The notes beneath the pieces are model-generated. The model was not told the DNA's origin, ran no database searches, and worked only from the letters and a program-made list of their open reading frames with translations. Positions 8,022 through 16,123 of a stretch of 64,000 bases of DNA are shown here, in pieces. Source of the stretch: Thomasclavelia ramosa DSM 1402 (GTDB taxonomy: Bacteria; Bacillota_I; Bacilli_A; Erysipelotrichales; Coprobacillaceae); contig NZ_CP036346.1 of the NCBI RefSeq assembly GCF_014131695.1, positions 3,162,001 to 3,226,000 on the forward strand, given 5' to 3'. Numbering within the stretch: position 1 is the stretch's first letter; each line of letters begins with the position of its first letter. The translations under genes were made by a program, and so were the position numbers.

Positions 8022-10892
8022 ATGTTTAAGAAAAAATTTTTTATTGGTTCCCTAAGCCTGATGTTCGCATTAAGTGGTATTGGTGCGGTACAGGCCGAAG
8101 GAGACCAAGGATCCAAATCAACAGCATCTAAAGTAGTAGAACTTGATCCAAATGGAAATGCATTTTTAACAGATCTTACTGATGATGGATATGCTGAATT
8201 AGGAAGGTACAAAGTAGAGAAAATCAAGGATAATATTTATCACTGGGATGAGGGAACAAAAAAACTTCCTGGTGGTGCAACAGATGAGAGCGGCGTAACA
8301 AATAACCCATCATCTATGTATTTTGTACTAGAAGAAGACGGTGTATTATTAGTTGATTTAGGAAATGGCTCTGAAAACGATGAAGATATTCAAAATGCAA
8401 AAACAATCGTAAATTCAATGACAGGAAATAAGCCGTTATCAATTATTATTACTCATAGTCATGGTGATCATACTGGCTTTGGACGATCAGAAACAGTATT
8501 CGCAGACGTTGACGTTGAAAAAGTATATATCAGTGAACCTGATTATGCTGCTGCCGCGGAAGCAATCACTCAATTTGATAGTAAAATCACAAAAGTTAAT
8601 CATGGTGATACTGTTAACATTTATGGTGCCCCATATGTATTCAATGTTGTCAGTGCTCATACCGAAGGCTCTCTTATGATTACAGATACCACTCATGGAG
8701 CATTATTTACTGGTGATACATTTGGCAGTGGATTTATTTGGGCACTTTTTGAAACAAATGGTGGAAACCCAATTGCTGCTTTAAACGAAGGATGTGCTTT
8801 AGCTAGAACTATTTTAAATGAAAATCCTTCTCTATCTATTTTAGCTGGTCATCGCTGGCAACAATTTTGGGAAGACAATGCCCAAAGACCTAACGAAATG
8901 TCAATTCAATATTTCAACGATATGGCACAAGTTATTAGCGGTCTATTAGATGGTACAACTATTTCACAACCTTATCCAGAAGTTGCCTGGGCGCCTGATG
9001 CAATTGAGCTTTCAAGCAATGGTGCAAAGGCTAAAATAGATACATTACCAAAGTACGTTGAAGCTTACAAGGCCTCAGTTAATGAAATGAGCGAAGCCTA
9101 TGTTTACAGTGGTAGCGATAAATTAAGTATTGAATCAGTCAATGCTGCCGCTGCTGCAACTTTCGTTGTTTATCCTGATGGAAATTTAACAGATGAAGAA
9201 GCACAAAAATATATTAATGAATCAGGAATAAAAGATATTGTTGATCGGGCGGCAAGCAAAGTTTATGTTGCTAGACCTGCTAATGGCATTTCTTTTACTG
9301 ATGATGATGTTATAGGTTTTGAAACGATCGTAGGTAAAATTGGTGTTTCAAATAACTTTAAATTAATTGGGATTGGTGATGGAGCAACTTTCATTAATCA
9401 AAACTTAACATCTTATATGAACTTTGTATCTGGACTTGCTTTAATTAATCCAGCTCAAGGGCAAGAAGTTAAAGTATCTGTTCCTACTTACTTAGTAACT
9501 GATGATCAAGCTGTTATCAATAGTTATGTAAAAGCAAATAATGCTGGTAAGGTAAAAGATGGATATTATGAAAACCCAGAAAGTCATTATGAAATCGTTG
9601 TTGTTAATAGCGATACAAAAACAAGTGCTGCTGATGCAACAAAAGATGCATGGAATACTGTTTTAGAAAAATTTGGAAGAATTGGTAACTATAGTGAAGT
9701 CTATAAACAAACAGCAACTTGGTACTCTAGACCATTACTTTCTGGTGATAAAGAAGCTGATCAAGCAAGAAAATACCAATATTTTGATTCTGTTGATGCA
9801 ATCGATAATATTGAGCGTCATGTAGTTACTCAAGATTTAGATAAAGATGGTACTGATTCATTATGGTATGAATATATTCCTGAACAATCTAAAGATGCTC
9901 AACCAGGAAGTGTCCCAGTAGTTATTCTATTCCACGGTAATACAAATGATCCTAGAACTCAATATGATACTTCAGGATGGGCACAAATAGCAAGTGAAGA
10001 AGGTGTAATCTTAATTTGTCCTGAGTGGCAAGGTCATACATATCAAGGATATACATACGATCCAATGACTGATGATTCTAATGAAACTCCTGATTCAGAT
10101 GTTATTACAATGTTAAAGATCATTGAAGAGAAATATCCACAGATCGATCAATCAAGAATTTATATTTCTGGATTATCTGCCGGAAGTAGAAATACAACAA
10201 ATGCCGGTCTATCAGATGCTAAATACTTTGCTGCTGGAGCTGGTCATTCCGGGCCATTCGGTGCAAGTGACTTAAATAAAGAAGCTGTTGCTGCTAATAA
10301 AGATAAATATGATATGCCAATTATTTTCTTCACTGGTGATGGTGATGAATATTGTAAAGATGCATTTGATACAACAGAATTAAATGCAGGATTACAAGTA
10401 GCTCAACTTTATCAAGAATTAAATGATATGGAAGTTACTCAAGTTGAAGACATCAAAGATGAAGATGCATATCTATATGGTGTTCCTTGGACAAAACGCT
10501 ATACAATTGAGCCAACCGCTGAAAATATTGCTAAAATCGATGTTGGTGCAATTGAAAATGCCAAAGGTGTAGAAATCAGCATGGCTCGTATTTATGGTTG
10601 GGGACATTGGAACTATACTCCAGATGCTAAATTAATGTGGGAATTTATGAGTAAATATGCTCGTGATTTAGAAACTGGTGAAACAATTCGTTTGGATCTA
10701 CAAGAGCCAGATACTCCTACTGATAATCCTAGTGATACTCCTAACGATACTGAAAAACCAGCAACTCAACCATCAACATCTACAAGTGTTAAAACTGGTG
10801 ATTCAACAATGATTGCACCATTTGTTATTGTTGCAAGTTTATCATTATTTGCATTAGTAACTGTTATTAAAAAAAGCAAAGCAATAAGATAA
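8022..10892 (+). CDS. secreted, surface-anchored metallo-beta-lactamase-fold/esterase fusion protein
   Basis: 956 residues behind GGAGGG. A signal peptide (about 1-27, ending VQA-EG) is followed by a metallo-beta-lactamase domain (about 60-320) with the metal motif THSHGDHTG (His145, His147, Asp149, His150), a later His in 'SAHTEGS' and 'FTGDTFG'. A middle linker (about 340-590) follows, then a PHB-depolymerase-like alpha/beta-hydrolase domain (about 620-870) with 'FHGNTND' and nucleophile elbow GLSAGS (Ser719). The end has a Pro/Thr/Asp stretch, SVKTGD, a membrane helix and a Lys-rich tail, like a degenerate LPxTG anchor. Substrates are unknown; two hydrolases in one chain suggest stepwise cleavage of an ester-decorated compound. 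A CcpA-type site and tandem operator precede it. Confidence 0.75.
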   Translation: MFKKKFFIGSLSLMFALSGIGAVQAEGDQGSKSTASKVVELDPNGNAFLTDLTDDGYAELGRYKVEKIKDNIYHWDEGTKKLPGGATDESGVTNNPSSMYFVLEEDGVLLVDLGNGSENDEDIQNAKTIVNSMTGNKPLSIIITHSHGDHTGFGRSETVFADVDVEKVYISEPDYAAAAEAITQFDSKITKVNHGDTVNIYGAPYVFNVVSAHTEGSLMITDTTHGALFTGDTFGSGFIWALFETNGGNPIAALNEGCALARTILNENPSLSILAGHRWQQFWEDNAQRPNEMSIQYFNDMAQVISGLLDGTTISQPYPEVAWAPDAIELSSNGAKAKIDTLPKYVEAYKASVNEMSEAYVYSGSDKLSIESVNAAAAATFVVYPDGNLTDEEAQKYINESGIKDIVDRAASKVYVARPANGISFTDDDVIGFETIVGKIGVSNNFKLIGIGDGATFINQNLTSYMNFVSGLALINPAQGQEVKVSVPTYLVTDDQAVINSYVKANNAGKVKDGYYENPESHYEIVVVNSDTKTSAADATKDAWNTVLEKFGRIGNYSEVYKQTATWYSRPLLSGDKEADQARKYQYFDSVDAIDNIERHVVTQDLDKDGTDSLWYEYIPEQSKDAQPGSVPVVILFHGNTNDPRTQYDTSGWAQIASEEGVILICPEWQGHTYQGYTYDPMTDDSNETPDSDVITMLKIIEEKYPQIDQSRIYISGLSAGSRNTTNAGLSDAKYFAAGAGHSGPFGASDLNKEAVAANKDKYDMPIIFFTGDGDEYCKDAFDTTELNAGLQVAQLYQELNDMEVTQVEDIKDEDAYLYGVPWTKRYTIEPTAENIAKIDVGAIENAKGVEISMARIYGWGHWNYTPDAKLMWEFMSKYARDLETGETIRLDLQEPDTPTDNPSDTPNDTEKPATQPSTSTSVKTGDSTMIAPFVIVASLSLFALVTVIKKSKAIR

Positions 10893-10930
10893 TCACATAC
10901 AGTTTTAAATAATTATAGAAATAAAAAAAG

Positions 10931-10960
10931 CAAAGGTTTATTAAAAACCTTTGTTTTTTT
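10931..10960 (+). terminator. terminator of the surface hydrolase gene
   Basis: The stem CAAAGGTTT/AAACCTTTG is followed by seven T, and an A run before it makes it usable in both directions. Confidence 0.85.
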
Positions 10961-11013
10961 ATCCCTAATTGACTACAAAAACATATTAAACAGACAGCTA
11001 TCTTCTTTAATAA

Positions 11014-11045
11014 TAAAAAGCAACTGCACTAATTACAGCAATTGC
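11014..11045 (-). terminator. terminator after the small coiled-coil protein gene
   Basis: The stem AGCAATTGC/GCAGTTGCT (one G-U pair) is followed by UUUUU on the minus strand, just after the stop of the 58-residue gene. Confidence 0.65.
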
Positions 11046-11052
11046 TTATAAT

Positions 11053-11229
11053 TTACTTACCTTTATTCATTACTTTATTAAATAATTTTTCAGTTTCTTC
11101 AAATTGTTTTAAGATTGCATCATTACTTGGTTTCTTTACTTTTACTGCATTTTTTTCATCAACTAAAATTTGTAAATTCTTATCAATATTTTTTAATAAC
11201 ACAATCATCTCATCTAACTTTTCTTCCAT
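11053..11229 (-). CDS. small Lys/Glu-rich coiled-coil protein
   Basis: 58 residues starting MEEKLDEMIVLLKNIDKNL behind AGGAGG. A heptad-like hydrophobic pattern in the first 30 residues suggests a short coiled coil; the rest is charged with no signal peptide. The start lies 3 bases past the stop of the upstream membrane-protein gene, so the two are probably co-translated. I recognise no family. A cytoplasmic partner of that membrane protein is a context-based guess. Confidence 0.6.
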   Translation of the reverse strand: MEEKLDEMIVLLKNIDKNLQILVDEKNAVKVKKPSNDAILKQFEETEKLFNKVMNKGK

Positions 11230-11231
11230 CT

Positions 11232-12986
11232 CTATCCTCCTATATCTCCCCATCGATTTCCTAAATATTTTTTACCATCAATTCGATAAAGAAAATCTGT
11301 TGTTTGTGAAGTATCTGTCGCAATCACTGGCTCTAGCATGGTTAATCCAACATTGACACTACAATCATCACCAACTCGGGCTGCCAAATAATAATTACCA
11401 ACTTTTCTAATTCGATAGTAATAAGTATTTTTAACTTTACCAATATCTTCAACATCTTGGCGATCATTTGTTGCAACACCAAATTCCTCAAGACTGCCAG
11501 ACATTATAGTAATCCCTAGAATTTGTGTATCTATTTTCTTATCAGTATTATTTATAATTGTGAATTGTTTTGCCACCTCTAAAACAATTTCATTATAATC
11601 ACTACTGTCAGCTTTTATTTTAACAAAATCTTCATTTGATTCAAAGGCTGTAATATTAATACTATCCATCTTTTTTATCAACTTTTCACCATTACTTACT
11701 TTAATCTCATCACTAACTACATGGTCTGTTTCAGTTTGTGCATCTATTTTATTTTCAGACTTATTATTTGGTTGTGGTCTTACCTTTTCATCATCTGAAT
11801 CTTTTAAAATATACAAGTTTTGTTTACCATCATTAAGATTAGAAATAACCAATTCCCAAGAACGACGATATTCGTCATCATCATAACCTTTAAAATAATT
11901 AAAAATTAAACACTTTTTCACTTCATTATCTTTATATATTTCGAGAATATAACCATTAACCAGCTTTAGTTTATCATAATCATAAACCGCTCCATTGTAA
12001 TCTATAATAGCTAGTTTACCATCATTAAAAGTTATATGCAAAGCTCCGTGAGTAAAAGTTTTCCCATTATAATAAGCAAAGATCTGCTCTTTTGAATTAT
12101 TATTTTTTACATCTCGATGGACAATATACTGTCCTGATATATTCGTTCCTTGATACACAATTACTTTTTCATAATTGGTTAAATCTGCAACTTTATAACT
12201 ATCTAAATTATTAATCGTTTTATCTAAAATTCCATATTCTGCGATAATATCTTTATAAATATTTAACTCACGTTCTTTCATGATACAAGCAAACTTCCCA
12301 TAATAATCATGGTATGTTTTTATTTTAACAGACTGTCCCCATACAATAAATCCTACAATAATTACAATTATAATGATCACTGTTGCTTTTTTATTTTTTA
12401 ACCGGTTATATACAAATAGTGCTAGCAAAATACTTATTAATTTCAAAACTCGAACAACTATGCCAAGACTATTAATAATCTCATAGTTATAGTTTAAGCA
12501 AGAAATTATTCCAAAAATTAAAACAAATAAATTATAAAAGAAATATATCCCTAAACCATAAATAATTAAAAGTGAAACTCTTTCAAAATTAATAAGACGA
12601 CCATTATATTCAATCATTGTAACGCCTTGTTCTTGAAGTTTATCGAGCAAAACTTCATGGTATTTTGTTACAATATTAGCAAAACCATAATTCATTTCAA
12701 TTCTATTATTATCATAAATAACTTTTTTTATCTCGCGATACTCCAAGGTTCCCAAATGATCAACTAACCCTTGTTCACCAATTTCAACATTGCGACAAAT
12801 TTGTCCTTTTTTATTAAGAATAATAATTACAATAAAAACCACGATCGCAACAATCAAACATGTCATATAATTAAAAATATGTTTAAACCAAATCAATGCA
12901 AAAGCTGCTCCAAACAGCATCATAATAATGAAAAATAGACTAATTATGATTTTAGCAATATTCTTTTTCACATATTTTACTTCCAT
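11232..12986 (-). CDS. membrane protein of unknown function
   Basis: 584 residues. Two N-terminal helices (about 12-33 and 38-58), a cytoplasmic stretch (about 60-130), then three or four helices (about 135-215). After that comes a long soluble part with beta-rich sequence in the WG-repeat or DUF style (about 220-400), an acidic linker, and a C-terminal beta domain (about 430-584) ending GDIGG. I do not recognise the family. It follows mgtE by 11 bases in the same direction and is followed by a small coiled-coil gene, so the three may be one transcript. Confidence 0.6.
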   Translation of the reverse strand: MEVKYVKKNIAKIIISLFFIIMMLFGAAFALIWFKHIFNYMTCLIVAIVVFIVIIILNKKGQICRNVEIGEQGLVDHLGTLEYREIKKVIYDNNRIEMNYGFANIVTKYHEVLLDKLQEQGVTMIEYNGRLINFERVSLLIIYGLGIYFFYNLFVLIFGIISCLNYNYEIINSLGIVVRVLKLISILLALFVYNRLKNKKATVIIIIVIIVGFIVWGQSVKIKTYHDYYGKFACIMKERELNIYKDIIAEYGILDKTINNLDSYKVADLTNYEKVIVYQGTNISGQYIVHRDVKNNNSKEQIFAYYNGKTFTHGALHITFNDGKLAIIDYNGAVYDYDKLKLVNGYILEIYKDNEVKKCLIFNYFKGYDDDEYRRSWELVISNLNDGKQNLYILKDSDDEKVRPQPNNKSENKIDAQTETDHVVSDEIKVSNGEKLIKKMDSINITAFESNEDFVKIKADSSDYNEIVLEVAKQFTIINNTDKKIDTQILGITIMSGSLEEFGVATNDRQDVEDIGKVKNTYYYRIRKVGNYYLAARVGDDCSVNVGLTMLEPVIATDTSQTTDFLYRIDGKKYLGNRWGDIGG

Positions 12987-12997
12987 ACTTAATTACC

Positions 12998-14341
12998 TCA
13001 AATTAAATATGGCAAAAATACTGTTGCCAATCCTAAGAAAAAGAAAAATCCCAATACATCAGTTACAGTTGTGACGAAAACTCCGCTTGCTAGAGCTGGA
13101 TCAATATGAAATTTTTCCAAAATAACCGGAATAAAATAACCCGCAATATTTGCTAAAATCATATTTAAAAACATGGCTAATCCCGTTACTAAACCAAAAA
13201 CTGGATTTCCTTCAAATAACATTGAGCCTAACGCAACTATAATTCCTATTATCACACCACTGCAAAAACCAACAGCTACTTCTTTTAACATGATCCAGGT
13301 TGCATTCTCTTTACTCATTTCACCTAATGAAAGCCCTCGTACAACGATTGTTAAAGACTGAGTTCCTGCATTACCGCCCATTCCTGTAACTATTGGCATA
13401 ACAGTTGCAAGTGTAACTACTTGAGCAATCGTTCCTTCAAAAAAGCTAACCACGGAAGCCGCCATTACTGCCGTAAATAAATTAACAATCAACCAGGGAA
13501 TCCGACTCTTGACCGATTCTCCAACAGATGAATCTAGTCTTTCTTCAGAATTTACTCCCCCTAATAAATTAATATCTTCTGTACTTTCTTCTTGAATAAT
13601 ATCAATAATATCGTCAAACTCGATAACTCCTAATAAATGGTCCATTTCATCAACTACCGGCATCATGATAAATCCATATTTTTGAAATTTTTTTGCTACT
13701 TCTTCCTGATCTTCATTATATAATACAGTTTTTACATTTGTATTAGTAATATCCAGCATAGCTGTATCAAACGAGCTAGTAACAATATCTCGTAAAGATA
13801 CAACACCCTTTAAAATATTTTGTGGATCAACTACATAAAGATAATAAGTTGTATCTTCTTCGGTGTTTTCTTGAAGAAATTTTAAAGTTTTTTCAACGGT
13901 ATTGCGCGCACGAATACTAATATATTCCGTCGTCATGATCCCACCGGCCGTATCAGGATCAAACGTTAACAGTCGCTCAACATCTTCTTTATCTTCTTTG
14001 TCCATCTTATCTAAGATAGCCTGTTTTTCATCTTCTTCAAGTTCACCGATCAAATCAGTGATTTCATCATTAGACATTTCATCTAAGATTTCTTTTTGTT
14101 TAGCATCTGAAAATAATTTCAGTAAATCATACTGGTCATCTTCATCATCTTCCTCTTCAATAATGCTGGCAACAACATCATTAGGAAGATTGTCCATTAA
14201 TGCTTTAATACTATCCTCGTCTTCATGAAGAATATCTAAAATATCAGCCGGATGAATATTAGTTATTACTTTTTTTATTGTTTCTGGCGTTCCATTTAAA
14301 AGAATATCCTTCAGCTCATCGCTGGTAATTGTATCGATCAT
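12998..14341 (-). CDS. mgtE: MgtE-type magnesium transporter
   Basis: 447 residues with the MgtE order: an acidic helical N domain (1-128) full of Asp/Glu, paired CBS domains (about 130-255), a connecting helix, and five membrane helices (about 280-447) including the pore motif 'PIVTGMGGNAGTQS'. It imports Mg2+ and closes when internal Mg2+ binds the N and CBS domains. AAAGGAGG precedes the start. An acidic, proline-containing leader ORF lies 22 bases upstream; no M-box riboswitch was found. Confidence 0.92.
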   Translation of the reverse strand: MIDTITSDELKDILLNGTPETIKKVITNIHPADILDILHEDEDSIKALMDNLPNDVVASIIEEEDDEDDQYDLLKLFSDAKQKEILDEMSNDEITDLIGELEEDEKQAILDKMDKEDKEDVERLLTFDPDTAGGIMTTEYISIRARNTVEKTLKFLQENTEEDTTYYLYVVDPQNILKGVVSLRDIVTSSFDTAMLDITNTNVKTVLYNEDQEEVAKKFQKYGFIMMPVVDEMDHLLGVIEFDDIIDIIQEESTEDINLLGGVNSEERLDSSVGESVKSRIPWLIVNLFTAVMAASVVSFFEGTIAQVVTLATVMPIVTGMGGNAGTQSLTIVVRGLSLGEMSKENATWIMLKEVAVGFCSGVIIGIIVALGSMLFEGNPVFGLVTGLAMFLNMILANIAGYFIPVILEKFHIDPALASGVFVTTVTDVLGFFFFLGLATVFLPYLI

Positions 14342-14363
14342 AAGTTTCCTCCTTTATTGGGGA

Positions 14364-14435
14364 TTAGATACCTGATCTTAGTGGTAAATGATCCTCTAGA
14401 CTATCGCAACACTGGGGTACAGGCTCGACTTTCAT
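14364..14435 (-). CDS. 23-residue acidic/proline leader peptide before mgtE
   Basis: ATG at 14435 lies 6 bases after AAGGTGG and the TAA ends at 14364, 22 bases before the mgtE start. It begins MKVEPVPQCCDS, continues with a Leu-Glu-Asp-His run, and ends RSGI. Glu/Asp and Pro close together resemble the Mg2+-responsive MgtL-type leaders in which such residues destabilise ribosomes when Mg2+ is low. The ribosome site (GGTGGTAAA) can pair perfectly over 8 bp with TTTACCAC inside the same ORF (14381-14388 with 14438-14445). The ORF is well supported; the Mg2+ role is inferred. Confidence 0.6.
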   Translation of the reverse strand: MKVEPVPQCCDSLEDHLPLRSGI

Positions 14436-14533
14436 TTTTTACCACCTTCTTTCTCCAAGTCATTTTAACACAATTATGCGATTATAGGGGACTTTTTGAA
14501 TAAAATTAAATAGTAATTTAAGATTCTGAAATT

Positions 14534-14633
14534 CTTTTTCTTTTTGCTGAACTAAAAAGAAAAAGAGCCGATTGTAGTGACCGCCTAAAGTTACCCTAAC
14601 TTTTTAGGACACTACAAATATCATTGCTCTTAA
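14534..14633 (-). terminator. long hairpin terminator after the sialate-esterase operon
   Basis: Read on the minus strand, arms AGAGC/GCTCT, TGTAGTG/CACTACA and TAACTTTAGG/CCTAAAAAGTTA build one long interrupted hairpin (14571-14633). It is followed by UUUUUCUUUUU. The U tract itself is one arm of a second perfect 12-bp inverted repeat (14534-14545 with 14554-14565). Confidence 0.65.
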
Positions 14634-14647
14634 ATAAAAATGACAGA

Positions 14648-16123
14648 TTATTTAGTTAATTGTATTTTAAAAGGTGCAATAGGTAAATTATTTTCTCCAA
14701 AAATGCTTATCTTACAATAATTTTGATATCCATAACTAATTGTTCTAACTTGGGCAGGTCGCTCAACCAGCAGTTTATTTTCTTTAATTATCCCAACTGT
14801 CTCAACTTGATGATCTGGTAATTCTAAAATAAAATTATTAATACCTCTACTGTGTAATTTTTGATCAAACTCAATTATAATTTTAGAATTATTTTCAATA
14901 TTTATTATCTTCGGAGAATGCCCATTAAATTGATTATCATAAAAAAGTTCTTTGATTCGCCAAAAAATACGATGACCGACTGTTTTTTTATTTTGGGGAT
15001 GGATATTAAATTCTTCCCCGCAATTCATTGTTACAACTAAATAGCAAGCAGGTACTTCTCTACAAACCTGCTGCTGGGCATCTCTTAAAATAGGCCAGTT
15101 ATCATTCTTATCATCATCATATTCAGGTAATTGCACAATAATAAAGGGAATTTGAGCTTTCATATCTTCACGCCAATTTTCAATCACCAGTTGTAGCAAT
15201 TGATGATATAAATAAGCATTTTTAGTATCCTCTTCCCCTTGATACCAAATAACTGCCTTACCACTATATTGACAGATTTTTTTAAACATCGTGTAATATA
15301 GTCCTGCTGGACGACAAAAATCTTTTTTCCCCCGCGGTCCCGGCCATGGTGTATGTCCAACATCTTTTTTTAACTGGCTCATATTACGTTCTGGATAAGT
15401 TTGCTGATATAATGCCACTTTTTGCTGGTACTGCTTAACACGCTCTTTATATTTAGCTATTTCTAAATCTTCTTGTGCTTCTGTTTGATTCATGATTGCT
15501 TGATAATATTCATCATAGTATACTTTTTTGATTTCTTGATTTTTTTGAAGATATGTTTCATTTATCCAGCAAGAACCTGATGTACCACCTTTATTAACTG
15601 CAATTAATCCGATTGGGATGTCTATATCATGACGCAAATAATAAGCAAGATAATAACCGATTGCTGAAAAATCATTAATCGTTTGATTATCACATATTTG
15701 CCAGCCTTGATTTCTAATGGGCGGTATTTTGATATTTTCATCCTCATATTCAATTTGTGGAACTTCATAATACCTTAAATATCGATCATAGCATACTTCC
15801 TGATCAACTTTTACTGAATCACAATCTTTAAATTTAAATTCAATATTAGATTGACCTGCTAAAAAATAAACATCTCCAATTAAAATATTTGATAACGTAA
15901 TAGTTTCTAATCCAGTTGAAACTATTAATGTTTCATCCGTACTTATTTCTAGCGCCGGCAGCGTAATCAACCAATTATTATTTATTATTGTTGTTGTTGC
16001 GGTTTGTCCTTGAATAGTAATAGTTACTTGTTGATTTGTTTCACCGGTTCCAAAAATATTTATTTCTTTGCCATGTTGCAAAACCATTCTCGATGTAAAG
16101 ATTTCAGCTAATCTTAGTTTCAT
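14648..16123 (-). CDS. sialate O-acetylesterase family SGNH hydrolase
   Basis: 491 residues: an N-terminal beta-sandwich piece (about 10-85), then the SGNH fold with 'LAGQSN' (nucleophile Ser92) and the later block 'WYQGEEDT'. The His block reads 'FNIHPQNKKTVGHRI'. Family members usually show Asp-x-His there, but this protein has Asn-Ile-His, so the triad acid is either replaced or elsewhere. It would remove acetyl groups from sialic acid or other acetylated sugars. No signal peptide is visible, so it acts inside. It overlaps the EIIC gene by 20 bp and likely de-acetylates the sugar that EIIC brings in. Confidence 0.8.
   Translation of the reverse strand: MKLRLAEIFTSRMVLQHGKEINIFGTGETNQQVTITIQGQTATTTIINNNWLITLPALEISTDETLIVSTGLETITLSNILIGDVYFLAGQSNIEFKFKDCDSVKVDQEVCYDRYLRYYEVPQIEYEDENIKIPPIRNQGWQICDNQTINDFSAIGYYLAYYLRHDIDIPIGLIAVNKGGTSGSCWINETYLQKNQEIKKVYYDEYYQAIMNQTEAQEDLEIAKYKERVKQYQQKVALYQQTYPERNMSQLKKDVGHTPWPGPRGKKDFCRPAGLYYTMFKKICQYSGKAVIWYQGEEDTKNAYLYHQLLQLVIENWREDMKAQIPFIIVQLPEYDDDKNDNWPILRDAQQQVCREVPACYLVVTMNCGEEFNIHPQNKKTVGHRIFWRIKELFYDNQFNGHSPKIINIENNSKIIIEFDQKLHSRGINNFILELPDHQVETVGIIKENKLLVERPAQVRTISYGYQNYCKISIFGENNLPIAPFKIQLTK

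Noticed and set aside
7997-8227. Minus-strand open frame opposite the surface-protein start
   Set aside because: It is antisense to a strongly supported signal peptide and hydrolase domain and has no ribosome site.
11042-11356. Plus-strand open frame of 104 codons
   Set aside because: It is the antisense shadow of the coiled-coil and membrane-protein genes and has no ribosome site.
13902-14228. Plus-strand Ser-rich open frame opposite mgtE
   Set aside because: Its Ser runs are the complement of the Asp/Glu-rich codons of the MgtE N domain; not a gene.
14342-14460. M-box or other Mg2+ riboswitch before mgtE
   Set aside because: None of the M-box landmark sequences is present, and the stretch is well explained by a short ORF with ribosome site and a local stem.
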